A stretch of 64,000 nt of DNA from positions 496,001 to 560,000 of the forward strand of contig NZ_LUVZ01000023.1 in assembly GCF_001593385.1 (NCBI RefSeq), written 5' to 3'. Below, piece by piece: positions 54,387 to 63,224 of the stretch. The DNA is from Chryseobacterium cucumeris (GTDB taxonomy: Bacteria > Bacteroidota > Bacteroidia > Flavobacteriales > Weeksellaceae). A program made the translations under genes and the position numbers. Under the pieces are notes generated by a model, which made no database searches, was not told the DNA's origin, and saw only the letters and a list, made by a program, of their open reading frames with translations. Position 1 is the stretch's first letter. Every line of letters begins with the position of its first letter.

Positions 54387-57182
54387 TTAACTTCCAAACT
54401 TCTTCACCCTAATCACCTTTTCCCTTACCTTAATTACAAAGGGCTCCAGTTGTACTATTTTCCCGGCTTCCACTTTAAAAGTATCAGTAGAGCGTTCGCA
54501 ATAGGTATTGGATGGCAGAGAGTTTTTGTTCAGCTCAATCCTGTAATTTCCGGAGGGTAGGAAGGAGGCAAATTCACCGTTGTCATCGGTGATGATATGA
54601 TGTACTAACTGTTCATTGCGGTAAATATTGAAGAGAATACCTCCGACTTTGGGTGTGAAATCTACTGCTGTTTTGGTGTCAAAATCATAGGTTATTTTTC
54701 CCTGGGTCGTTCCGTTTTGATGAAGAGGGATCTCAAAAGAGTAGTGGTGCTTGTCTACGATAAATTCGGTTTCATCATAATACCAGCCTTGCTGGATCAC
54801 CTGTTTCAGGGCATACTTTCCGTAAGGGATAGAACGGTAGCTGATAGAACCTGACGGATCGGTTTTAAATGAAATATTGTTAAGCATAATGAGATAGCCT
54901 GCCGCTTCTTTATCGCCTTCATCATAGATATTATTTTCGTTCAGGTCATAATAAACAAACGCTTTGATATCACCTTTTTTACCCGGATCAAGGGTGCTGT
55001 TTCTAAGGTTGACGGTCACACCGGCTTCCACGGTCAACAGATTATTGGTGAAGCTTCCTGCAGTATAGCTGAAGTAGGAAGAGTTCAGGTACAGGGCGTA
55101 CTTTTCCCTTGAATACTTCAGGTTCATAAAACCGGAAGGCGATTTTCCGTACAGAACATCATCCGTATAAGAAACACCTGAAGTGACATTCAGCTGACGG
55201 TTGAAGAAATTTTTATTCACAAAAGCAGAAAGGGAAAGCTTTTTGTAAGGAGTGCTCTGGTTCATCATTTTTGAAAAAGCATATTCGGAAAGGAAATAAC
55301 TTCCATGCTGATAGATCCCGTTCACGGTAAGCCATTTGTAGCTGTAAGTTCCGCTTGCTTTCATCTGAAACTGTTGTTTGTCGTTATCCGGATATTGAAC
55401 CAATCCTGTCTCCATGCTTAAGATGGAGGAGTGTTGCTTATCAGGGCTCAGCCAGGTAAGGTATTCCGTAAAACGCTGGGCTTTTAGCTGTTTTGTGTTC
55501 TCATAAGGCTGGGCATTGAAGAAAGTATTATAAGAATTGGAATTTTCTTCCTGATACTGGTAGCCAAGTCCCATCCCGAAATTCCCTTTTTTAGGGAAGT
55601 TGATTCCTGTATCCAGTCTTAGATTGCTCGAATTCAGGGTGTTGTCGTAAAAGTAGAACTTGGGTGAAAAATGGGAAGCCGTAATGTTGGCATACACATT
55701 ATGGTCTTTGAAAATCATGGTAGAGAAATTCTGCTGAATCTGCAAAATTCCCCTTCTGTTTCCGGGATAATAATCTGTGCTGTAGAAATAATTTCCGTTC
55801 AGATTGACCTTTTTGATCATTCCGGAATATTGGGATTCCAAAGCTAAAGAAGGCTTGGAGGGCTGGTTGTTTTCGTAGAAACTCAGTCCGCCATACATTT
55901 TGGTGTTGGTTCTCCAGTCTTTGCCGAAAGCATACTGAAGGTCTGTTCCGGCTACATGATGTCTGGCTTTTTCATAAGGATCGTCCCTGAAAATATACGT
56001 TCCTGAGATATTACGGGAAGCGTTTTGAGCTCCCAGGGTTCCTCTGGTGTAAAATCCATAACCATATTTCAGAAAAGAATTTCTTTCGATCAGGCTGTAG
56101 GTCTGGTCTACGAAACCTGCTTCAATTTTTTTGTCTTTATCCGGAGAAGTGTAGGAATATTCCAGCCCTCTTCCGAATAGAGAAAGTTCCAGTAATTTAT
56201 TGATGTTTCCGATGTTGAATTCACTGTTTTCCCTGTGATAGGTCAGATAGGTATTGTTTACAATGGGATCGCTCTGGTTCTTCATGGTATAGATATTTCC
56301 CCGGATGAAAATATAGCCTGAAGGAAGGTTGAAACCTCCGGAACCTACCAATTGATACATGTCCAGGTTTTCCCCGGCATGTCTGTAACTTGCCGTAATG
56401 GTGTTTTTGGTAAAATTGGAAAATGCAGTGGATTCCATATCCTCATAACGTTGCACTGAAGAAACATTCTGGACAGAAACACTGGTATTACCGAATATTT
56501 CTCTGTCCGGCTCTCTGAAACCTGCGATATTGACGGAAATCTGAGTGCTGCGGGATCTGATTCTGGAAGGCAGAAAACGGAACACAAAGACTGAATCTTT
56601 CTGCACGCCAATACTTCCTGTTTTCTCTATAAAAGGATTTCCCTGCTCAGCTTCTGGAATTTTAAAGACAACCGTTACATGCTGCTTTCTGTTTCCAAGA
56701 TTGGAAACCCTTGCCCTTACTTCTACCGAATCGGTAGCCTTATTCACATAAATCAGAGGAGTTTCTGCCGTGATGCGCATGGCATTGTTTTCAGTAACGG
56801 TGTAAGGTATTTCTTTTTCCGCCATTGTTTTATTCTGCTGGTCAGAAAGACGGAAACCCATACGGGATTCACCCGAAACGGCATTATTACTGACTACAAT
56901 TTTTACCGGAATGAAAAGATGTTCACCGGATTTCATTTCGACCTGAAGACTGTTGCCCGAAATATTCCTGAAACCTTGAGGAATGGTAATGTTTATTTTT
57001 CCTTTGAAATCATTTGTGCTTTGATTGTCAAGGACAATGATCAGATCCAGAATGCCTGTTTTATCTGTTCTGGATTCATTACGGATATCAAGACTTATCC
57101 CGGAACTGCTTTGCGCCGGAATCCATATCTGAAACGAAATCAAAAAAATGAAAAAAATTTTTTTGAACAGGTCTTGAAGCAT
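54387..57182 (-). CDS. Usher-like outer-membrane protein, 931 residues
   Basis: A secreted protein with a signal peptide ending WIPAQ (about 24). About 25-230 looks like Ig-type domains (LVIIV-rich, VVFKIPEAEQGNPF). The middle (about 260-720) has the repeated aromatic strand pattern of a large beta-barrel (YTSPDKDKKIEAGFVDQTYS, YGYGFYTRGTLG). After about 740 come soluble domains with KAFVYYDLNENNIYDEGDKE and a final Ig-like part. This order (N-domain, barrel, C-domains) matches chaperone-usher ushers, but the sequence was not matched to a known family. It follows the tip-like gene by 2 bases. Confidence 0.68.
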   Translation of the reverse strand: MLQDLFKKIFFIFLISFQIWIPAQSSSGISLDIRNESRTDKTGILDLIIVLDNQSTNDFKGKINITIPQGFRNISGNSLQVEMKSGEHLFIPVKIVVSNNAVSGESRMGFRLSDQQNKTMAEKEIPYTVTENNAMRITAETPLIYVNKATDSVEVRARVSNLGNRKQHVTVVFKIPEAEQGNPFIEKTGSIGVQKDSVFVFRFLPSRIRSRSTQISVNIAGFREPDREIFGNTSVSVQNVSSVQRYEDMESTAFSNFTKNTITASYRHAGENLDMYQLVGSGGFNLPSGYIFIRGNIYTMKNQSDPIVNNTYLTYHRENSEFNIGNINKLLELSLFGRGLEYSYTSPDKDKKIEAGFVDQTYSLIERNSFLKYGYGFYTRGTLGAQNASRNISGTYIFRDDPYEKARHHVAGTDLQYAFGKDWRTNTKMYGGLSFYENNQPSKPSLALESQYSGMIKKVNLNGNYFYSTDYYPGNRRGILQIQQNFSTMIFKDHNVYANITASHFSPKFYFYDNTLNSSNLRLDTGINFPKKGNFGMGLGYQYQEENSNSYNTFFNAQPYENTKQLKAQRFTEYLTWLSPDKQHSSILSMETGLVQYPDNDKQQFQMKASGTYSYKWLTVNGIYQHGSYFLSEYAFSKMMNQSTPYKKLSLSAFVNKNFFNRQLNVTSGVSYTDDVLYGKSPSGFMNLKYSREKYALYLNSSYFSYTAGSFTNNLLTVEAGVTVNLRNSTLDPGKKGDIKAFVYYDLNENNIYDEGDKEAAGYLIMLNNISFKTDPSGSISYRSIPYGKYALKQVIQQGWYYDETEFIVDKHHYSFEIPLHQNGTTQGKITYDFDTKTAVDFTPKVGGILFNIYRNEQLVHHIITDDNGEFASFLPSGNYRIELNKNSLPSNTYCERSTDTFKVEAGKIVQLEPFVIKVREKVIRVKKFGS

Positions 57183-57184
57183 GG

Positions 57185-58213
57185 TTATTGGGGGATAATC
57201 TCGTATTGAAGAGTGGTGGAATATTCTTCCGATTTGGCATTAATCAGTCTTTCATCATTGGCTTTGGTGGAATATCGGATATCGTAATATAAGCTTGAAT
57301 TTCCGGTGGAGCCTCCAGTCGCAATAAGCTGGGGAGAAGCACTCAGCAGGATAGGATATACATTCCCATTGTTTCCAGAAACGGGGATGAGATTCATTTT
57401 TACGGTTCCTAAAGCAATGTAGTTTCCGGCTGGAGAGCTGAACTGCCCCTGAAGAGAACGTAATTTGATCTGGTAATTGGTATTGCTTTTTACAATCAGT
57501 CCATTGGAATAGGTGACACTTACTCCGTTGATATAATCCGACATGCTTTTGAATTCCAGTGATCCGTTGACTGCTTTTGTGGAAAATTGAAGCGACATTT
57601 CGGGTACATCGGTCGGAGTTCCGCTGAGCGTTCCGATGTGAATCTGGAAATTATGATCAGCCCTGCCGATAATATTGTTGTACTGGTCATACGCTGTAAA
57701 CTGAACCGGAACATTAAATCGGGTCCAGGAAGGGTAGCTTCCAAGATAGGATCCTCCCATAACGGTCAGGCTGTATTTTACCTGCAGGTTATAATAGCCG
57801 TTGGGCTGTGGCGGCTGATTGTACAGTGCTGCATTGGACTGTGGAATTAAAAAGACTTCCTGGTTGGCCTGAAGAAAAGTATTTAACGGCATTCCGATCT
57901 GAGGAATGGTGGGCACAGGTCCCGGATAAGCCTGTCCTGAAGTGGAACCCGGCTGAAAGGATATTTTGTTGGCAGGCATTGTATAATTTCCGTCCGTAGA
58001 AGTGATAGGCTGCTTCAGCTTCATGGATATTTTCCAGTAAGGAATATTAAACGCGCCGTTACCAGCCAGGGTAAAGGTATAAGCATCGGGATTGGTATTT
58101 CCGCTGTAGGAATTAATCTGTAAATAGCTGTTTATCCAGGAATTGTAATTGACCTGTGAGAAGCAGCTCAGGGAAATCAACAGAAAGAAACAGAAGAGTT
58201 TTTTACTATTCAT
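57185..58213 (-). CDS. Two-domain tip-adhesin-like protein
   Basis: A 342-residue secreted protein with a signal peptide ending CFSQ (about 20). The N-terminal half (about 25-190) is beta-rich and Gly/Pro/Tyr-rich. The C-terminal half resembles the 174-residue subunit at 59085-59609: a DYINGVSVTYSNGLIV segment, a YQIKLRSL segment, and the end LQYEIIPQ versus LTYTIISQ. This mirrors FimH-type adhesins (receptor domain plus pilin domain). It overlaps the chaperone gene by 8 bases. Inference from alignment by eye. Confidence 0.65.
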   Translation of the reverse strand: MNSKKLFCFFLLISLSCFSQVNYNSWINSYLQINSYSGNTNPDAYTFTLAGNGAFNIPYWKISMKLKQPITSTDGNYTMPANKISFQPGSTSGQAYPGPVPTIPQIGMPLNTFLQANQEVFLIPQSNAALYNQPPQPNGYYNLQVKYSLTVMGGSYLGSYPSWTRFNVPVQFTAYDQYNNIIGRADHNFQIHIGTLSGTPTDVPEMSLQFSTKAVNGSLEFKSMSDYINGVSVTYSNGLIVKSNTNYQIKLRSLQGQFSSPAGNYIALGTVKMNLIPVSGNNGNVYPILLSASPQLIATGGSTGNSSLYYDIRYSTKANDERLINAKSEEYSTTLQYEIIPQ

Positions 58214-59009
58214 AGCTGAAACTTAATTCTCCCAATTCCAGATTGTTGTTGTCTCCATAATCAATCATTACAGAAGCGGTGTACTTTCCTTTTTCAAGGC
58301 TTGCCGGAAGAGGGATATTCATCTCTCTTTTGTTTCCGGGCATGGAATAAAAGATAACCGGATCCAGTGATACTTTTTTTCCGGTTTGGGTATTCACAAA
58401 GTCAGTGTAAATTTTTCCGTCGCCCCATATATCGCCCTGATTTTCAAAAAAGAGGTTGACTGTATTGGTTGTTTTTCCGTATACCAGATTCTGGATTTCA
58501 AGTTTTTTCGTTTTGGCGGCAGGCAGCTTGTGGAATAATTTGATTCCTGAGCGTATGCTTACCTTGATATTGGCGCCTTTATGATCCACATCATCTACCG
58601 GATTCATCTGGCTTACATATAAAACAGCCGTATGGGCAGCCAGTTGGTCTGAAAGTGCATTAGGAACCGTAATGGTAACCTCAATATCTTTTTTTTCTCC
58701 CGGAGCCAGCGTAAAGTAATTATCTTCTTTTTTGACCGAAACCCAACTTGCGCAGGACGTGGGAAGGGTATTGGCAGGATACGTTACATTCTCACCTTTG
58801 CCGTCATATTCCCAATCTCCTAAACTTACAGCCAGGTCCAGAGAATTTTTGGCACTTACATTCGTTACCGTTATTGTCTGGGTATTGCTGTTTCCGTTTC
58901 CCGACTCAAAGTACAGTCTTGGCGGTGAAACCGAAACTCCTGTTTGTGCATATCCGTGAAAAGATAGTAGGAAAAGAAGACTGAAAAGGAGAAGAGAAAG
59001 TCTGCTCAT
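58206..59009 (-). CDS. PapD-like periplasmic chaperone
   Basis: A 267-residue secreted protein (signal peptide ending GYAQ). The two Ig-like domains of pilus chaperones fit: first GVSVSPPRLYFESGNGN and TITVTNVSAKNSLDLAVSLG, with YFTLAPGEKKDIEVTITVPN, then SIRSGIKLFHKLPA and VNLFFENQGDIWG. Such proteins escort pilin subunits across the periplasm. It is 23 bases after the hairpin that follows the subunit gene, and it overlaps the tip-like gene. Family is clear in outline, exact class is not. Confidence 0.78.
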   Translation of the reverse strand: MSRLSLLLFSLLFLLSFHGYAQTGVSVSPPRLYFESGNGNSNTQTITVTNVSAKNSLDLAVSLGDWEYDGKGENVTYPANTLPTSCASWVSVKKEDNYFTLAPGEKKDIEVTITVPNALSDQLAAHTAVLYVSQMNPVDDVDHKGANIKVSIRSGIKLFHKLPAAKTKKLEIQNLVYGKTTNTVNLFFENQGDIWGDGKIYTDFVNTQTGKKVSLDPVIFYSMPGNKREMNIPLPASLEKGKYTASVMIDYGDNNNLELGELSFSYE

Positions 59010-59032
59010 GACGGAGATTAGTTTTTAAATGT

Positions 59033-59067
59033 TGATAAAGTGCTGTGGTAGGTACAACACTTTATCA
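59033..59067 (-). promoter_or_regulatory. Intercistronic hairpin between subunit and chaperone genes
   Basis: TGATAAAGTG (59033-59042) pairs with CACTTTATCA (59058-59067), with a further TGT/ACA pair inside. There is no T-run after it, so it is more likely a processing or stability stem that keeps the subunit message abundant. Confidence 0.55.
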
Positions 59068-59084
59068 TTACAAAATGATATCTA

Positions 59085-59609
59085 TTATTGAGAAATAATG
59101 GTATACGTAAGTTCAGTAGTATATACTGTTGGGCCTTGTCCCGCGATATAGTTATCCAGGTAAGTATTATTTCCTGCACCTTTATATTCAATATTGATTT
59201 TTTTGTCTACACCTCCGGTAGAAGAAGTTAACAAAGTAGTTTCGCTAGATGATAAATGTACATTCTGAGCATATTGGGCACCGTTTACAGCGTCCGAGCC
59301 TGCGCTTGCAATAATCTGGATCGTGTTAGCCTGGATGTTTTTACCTCCCTGCTGTAGTACATCGTTACCACCTTTTACTTTTACCTGGAATCCTCCTGTG
59401 CTGTAAATGCTTAAGTGATCTGCGTTAAGAGAAGATACCCCGTTGGCATAGTCATCTTTGGTTTCGTAGTCTAGGTTAACGATTTTTTGAGCGTTGTTAA
59501 CAACAAGAGTCTGAATAGGTTTAAGTCTCACGTTAAGGGTTACATTCTGTTGTGCTTGTAATGTTGTGAACCCCAGGATAGCAAAAGAAGCTAAGATCAA
59601 ATTTTTCAT
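59085..59609 (-). CDS. Pilin-like major subunit
   Basis: A 174-residue secreted protein. The ATG at 59609 gives a signal peptide MKNLILASFAILGFTTLQAQ; a longer frame with a TTG-type start is rejected. The mature part begins NVTLNVRLKPIQTLVV and ends TTELTYTIISQ. It shares its first block with the 138-residue protein upstream (LNVRLxPxQ) and its last block with the tip-like protein, as pilins with a C-terminal strand would. No known pilin family was recognised. Confidence 0.68.
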   Translation of the reverse strand: MKNLILASFAILGFTTLQAQQNVTLNVRLKPIQTLVVNNAQKIVNLDYETKDDYANGVSSLNADHLSIYSTGGFQVKVKGGNDVLQQGGKNIQANTIQIIASAGSDAVNGAQYAQNVHLSSSETTLLTSSTGGVDKKINIEYKGAGNNTYLDNYIAGQGPTVYTTELTYTIISQ

Positions 59610-59656
59610 AAGGTTAAGGATGTTTTTTGTATTATTTGTTTTTAAAATTGCGGATG

Positions 59657-59664
59657 CAAAGGTA
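59657..59664 (-). promoter_or_regulatory. Candidate -7 box of the pilin-like gene
   Basis: The minus strand reads TACCTTTG, an exact TANNTTTG match, about 48 bases upstream of the ATG at 59609. It supports a separate promoter for the subunit-chaperone-adhesin-usher unit, within the 313-base gap before it. Confidence 0.45.
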
Positions 59665-59922
59665 AATACAAAGAACATCAGGACCTTTGTGAAAAGATAC
59701 TTATTATTTGTGAATTTTTACGAAGAAACAGGCGCGCACTGATCAGTACTTTTTATGAATAATTACATAAAAAGTATCATTTAAATGCTGATAAAATCAC
59801 CATAAAGTAAAAAGAATGCTTAATTAATCTTAAACATTAATTTTACTTAATATATAGGGAATGAATAAATTGCAAGATTGTTATTCGATGCATAGTTATT
59901 TTTTTAGGCCTTGCTTTATTTT

Positions 59923-60339
59923 TTACTGAGAAATTAGAGTTAATATTAAAAAATTTTCGTCGTCACTTTTGTTAACGCTTAAATTTTCCATAGCATTTTC
60001 AATCTCATGTTGGATAGGATATTGCTCCTGAACCACTCCTTTAGAATGGTTAATAAGAGGATATTCTTCAAACTTTTCTCTGTTGCTTTCGGAATTACCG
60101 ATTGTACTTCGATATTCATCATACTTTGCATTCAGCTGAAACCCTGTCGGACTTGAGATGGTTACAGACTGAACCTCCCGGAAGGAAGACTCGTTTCCAT
60201 CGTCCGAAAATCCTGAGCCTATAGCAAGCATCTGTACCGGATAAAGCCTTACGTTAAGCCTTAAACCGTCTGCTGCCTGGGCAAATGATTTTGTAATAGC
60301 AAAATAGAACAAAATGAATATTATGTACTTTGCAAGCAT
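59923..60339 (-). CDS. Minor pilin-like subunit
   Basis: A 138-residue secreted protein with a signal peptide ending SFAQ; the ATG at 60339 is chosen. The mature part starts ADGLRLNVRLYPVQMLAIG, like the major subunit, and ends FLILTLISQ. It lacks the long middle of the major subunit. It follows the AraC-type gene after 46 bases and could be a termination or initiation subunit. Identification is by resemblance to its neighbour. Confidence 0.6.
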   Translation of the reverse strand: MLAKYIIFILFYFAITKSFAQAADGLRLNVRLYPVQMLAIGSGFSDDGNESSFREVQSVTISSPTGFQLNAKYDEYRSTIGNSESNREKFEEYPLINHSKGVVQEQYPIQHEIENAMENLSVNKSDDENFLILTLISQ

Positions 60340-60385
60340 ATAACCTGTATTTTTCCCCAAAAGGTTACTTATGTAAATATACAAA

Positions 60386-61216
60386 TTATTTCATTTCTGA
60401 GGGATTTTTTCCGGTATGTTTTTTAATAAAATTGGTAAAATTTCCTTCATTGCTGAAACCCAGATCATAAGATATTTCAGAGATCGTGGAATTTGAAAAA
60501 TTCAGGGCTTTTCTGCATTCAGTAATGAGTTTTTCAATGATGATGTGTTTAGCTGTTTTGCCCAGTACATACTCTGTCATCTCAGTGAGTTTCCTTGAGG
60601 AGATATTAAGTTCTTCCGCATAATAAGCTACTTTCTTTGCCTTTTTGTAATCTCTTTGCAGCAGAATTTTGAACCGGTTGACATAGTACATATAGTCAAA
60701 TTTGATGTCCTTTTTGATTTCTTCGGTGGGAATATGTAAAAGGGCATCCAGCATCAGTCTTTCTATGGCATTATGGGCAGCAGCTATATATAAGCTTTCG
60801 TCCTTTTTCCGGAAACTTTCCATACGTTCCAGGAATATCACCCTCATCTGTTCCACATTGAAGAATGGAGCGATGAATATTTCAGAATTATAATTATAAA
60901 AAAGCTGCGAATTGATAAAAAGGCTGTCTTTGGTTGATCTTTCATAAAAACTGGATGAAAAAGCAATGGAATAAACATCCGATCTTTTGGTTTCCCCAAA
61001 AACGATTTTCTTTTGGGGGCCAACAAAGGCAATATTTCCCCCTTTTAGCGGGTAGGGAACATTGTCTATCGTTAACTGGATATCTTCCAGAATGATATAA
61101 ATACAAAAATATTCTAAGGTGTTGAATTCTCTTTTGTTGTTATTTCTGTTGATAAGATAATCTAAACGATTGATACTGAATCCTATATTCTTTAACTGAT
61201 CCGTTATTCTGTACAT
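60386..61216 (-). CDS. AraC-family regulator of the pilus-like cluster
   Basis: A 276-residue regulator with a cupin-like N-terminal half (NVPYPLKGGNIAFVGPQKKI) and a C-terminal AraC domain (LNISSRKLTEMTEYVLGKTA, then ISEISYDLGFSNEGNFTNFI and KNPSEMK). It is the first gene of the cluster in the direction of transcription, so it probably controls the pilus-like genes. The inducing signal is unknown. Confidence 0.86.
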   Translation of the reverse strand: MYRITDQLKNIGFSINRLDYLINRNNNKREFNTLEYFCIYIILEDIQLTIDNVPYPLKGGNIAFVGPQKKIVFGETKRSDVYSIAFSSSFYERSTKDSLFINSQLFYNYNSEIFIAPFFNVEQMRVIFLERMESFRKKDESLYIAAAHNAIERLMLDALLHIPTEEIKKDIKFDYMYYVNRFKILLQRDYKKAKKVAYYAEELNISSRKLTEMTEYVLGKTAKHIIIEKLITECRKALNFSNSTISEISYDLGFSNEGNFTNFIKKHTGKNPSEMK

Positions 61217-61330
61217 ACATTGTTAGTCATTCTGTCCAAGAAAAATTCTTGCAAATTTTTCATATAAATATAAAAAATTTACCAAATATCTGGTTTTAAA
61301 GAAAAAAATTAAGTCAGTCTGTACGTAAAA

Positions 61331-61361
61331 ATACCCGGTGACCTTATGATCATCCGGGTAT
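61331..61361 (-). terminator. Terminator of the 61.4-64.0 kb unit
   Basis: ATACCCGG (61331-61338) pairs with CCGGGTAT (61354-61361). On the minus strand a run of T follows, as expected for termination after the gene at 61426-61974. Confidence 0.75.
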
Positions 61362-61425
61362 CGTTATCCTTTTTTTTTGTTTTAATTAAATGATATACAG
61401 TGGTATAGCTGTTTTTGTCCGAAAA

Positions 61426-61974
61426 TCAAGGGTTTGTCTCTGCAGATACTGATGTCACTTTGCACATCCATCTTCTCAACCTCCAAACCGGCAGATATAC
61501 AAAAATCACTGACAGAATTCCTGCCAATGTTCCCACCACGACTGCCATTGCTGTTGCATCCAGTTTATAATCTTTTGAGAAATTATACTGTCCTATAAAG
61601 AGTAAGGATAATACCAATAGTCCTGTAATCAAACCATGTACAATGCTAAGCCTGGTCATAAGTTTTTTAATATTCAACTGTTCATCTACCGTAAACTCTA
61701 TGGCTTCCTGGCTGGCGGCATCCGTTACTCTTTTGATGATATCAATGGTAAGCACCACCGGAAGAAAAATGGCCATTGGCAGGGTAAGACGGGCCAGGTT
61801 TTGGGTCCCGGAGAAAAAATGCGTGTAGCCTAATTCCTTGAAACTGGCATAGGCAATAATGAAATTAAAAAATACATTCGGAAGGACATAGTAAATTGTA
61901 CGCTTAATGAGAAAGCGTTTGAGGGTGGTTTTCTTTATTGGTTTGGGCTTCGGAGGCTTTATTTTAAATTTCAT
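61426..61974 (-). CDS. Membrane protein linked to the acyltransferase-like genes
   Basis: A 182-residue protein with a basic Pro-rich start (KPPKPKPIKKTTLKR) and four hydrophobic segments. There is no clear enzymatic motif. It overlaps the next gene by 4 bases, so it is co-translated with the condensation-domain protein at 61971-63224. A role in transport or anchoring of the lipid or peptide product is inference only. Confidence 0.65.
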   Translation of the reverse strand: MKFKIKPPKPKPIKKTTLKRFLIKRTIYYVLPNVFFNFIIAYASFKELGYTHFFSGTQNLARLTLPMAIFLPVVLTIDIIKRVTDAASQEAIEFTVDEQLNIKKLMTRLSIVHGLITGLLVLSLLFIGQYNFSKDYKLDATAMAVVVGTLAGILSVIFVYLPVWRLRRWMCKVTSVSAETNP

Positions 61975-63224
61975 AGAGAGGTGGTCAAAAGCTCAATGGC
62001 TTTATCTTTTATCAGATGAGCTTCCTCTTTGGGAAGAAAATTTTCATTGGACATGAAAGTGAAGTCCATCTGTTGGTTGTATGTACTGGTGACTAACGTA
62101 TTAGAATTCAGCCATGGGAAAGCCACGGTAGGACTAAAAACTGTTTCCAGATTGAAATTTTTATAATCATTCGGGATATTGATCTTTCCCATATTGGATA
62201 AGGTTATATCATGCCCGCCTTCGCTGGACTTCAGCATGTTGATCATACGTTCCACAACAGGATGCATATGTTCACCCATCCAAAGGAGTTCACGGGCTTC
62301 CAGCTTGTTGATTTTCTCAATAAGATCCTTTTTGATCTCTTTGGCATTACTCAGAACATCCTGGCTGCCTTTTTTTAAGGAAAGTTCTACCGTTGGGGCA
62401 AAAGCAAACAAATGATCATCTTTAATTTCCGGGATAAAATGACGTACATCTACAGGACTGATTACCTTACCTTTGGCGCGGTCTCCCTGAACATCACGAA
62501 ACGCCTGCATCACCGAAGAACAAAGTAAAGCATGCACGGAAATTCCGTTGGCTTTACATTTTTCAGTGATCATTTTGGTGTCCTTTGGAGTCATTTTCCA
62601 ATGAATGGCGTAGTTTTTTCCCTGATTTCTCTTTTTACTTTTCTTCTGTATGGAAAAGAATATTTTAGCAAACAGAAGGTAAAGACCGGCCTTATATTTT
62701 TTTATTCCGATGTTAAAATCCGAAGGCAGGAAGTCATCAACAGATTCAAAAGCAACATAAGGAATTAACGGACCATAAGGATTGTCCAGTAAGCTTAGAA
62801 GTTCACGTAGTAAAGTGACACCGGTGGTCCCATCGGATATACAGTGAGGCATAATCCAAAGGATTTCGGAAGTACCCTGTCCTTTTACCCATACTACTTC
62901 GGCAAGTGGTTTTTTGGGAGTTTCAAAAAGTTTAAACCATCCTTTTTCAGATTCTTTAAACCAATCTTCGTCTGTTTTACGCTCCACAATACGAAGGGGA
63001 ATAGGTTCAATATCTCTTTGTCCCATAAAAAAAGGGTAGCGCCCTTTGTTATGATCAATATTGGTTCTCAGAATAGGATGCTTCTGTTGGATTCTTATTA
63101 AAGCCGTTTTAAAATTTTCTTCAGGAATTTCTCCCTTGATTCTTGCTGAATAAATACAATTTAAAGGTGTTTCCGGATCTACATACATGATCCTTTCCAC
63201 CATCATTAAAGGTCTTTTGATCAT
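61971..63224 (-). CDS. Condensation/wax-ester-synthase-type acyltransferase
   Basis: A 417-residue protein of the chloramphenicol-acetyltransferase-like superfamily. The catalytic motif is PHCISDGTTGVTLL (about 126-139) with HxxxDG. The N-terminal start MIKRPLMMVERIMYVDPET is that of WES/PapA-like proteins. The DVRHFIPEIKDDHLFAF segment and the C-terminal SNMGKINIP also fit. It probably makes an ester or amide bond from acyl donors. The exact substrate is unknown. It overlaps its neighbours by 4 bases on both sides. Confidence 0.75.
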   Translation of the reverse strand: MIKRPLMMVERIMYVDPETPLNCIYSARIKGEIPEENFKTALIRIQQKHPILRTNIDHNKGRYPFFMGQRDIEPIPLRIVERKTDEDWFKESEKGWFKLFETPKKPLAEVVWVKGQGTSEILWIMPHCISDGTTGVTLLRELLSLLDNPYGPLIPYVAFESVDDFLPSDFNIGIKKYKAGLYLLFAKIFFSIQKKSKKRNQGKNYAIHWKMTPKDTKMITEKCKANGISVHALLCSSVMQAFRDVQGDRAKGKVISPVDVRHFIPEIKDDHLFAFAPTVELSLKKGSQDVLSNAKEIKKDLIEKINKLEARELLWMGEHMHPVVERMINMLKSSEGGHDITLSNMGKINIPNDYKNFNLETVFSPTVAFPWLNSNTLVTSTYNQQMDFTFMSNENFLPKEEAHLIKDKAIELLTTSL

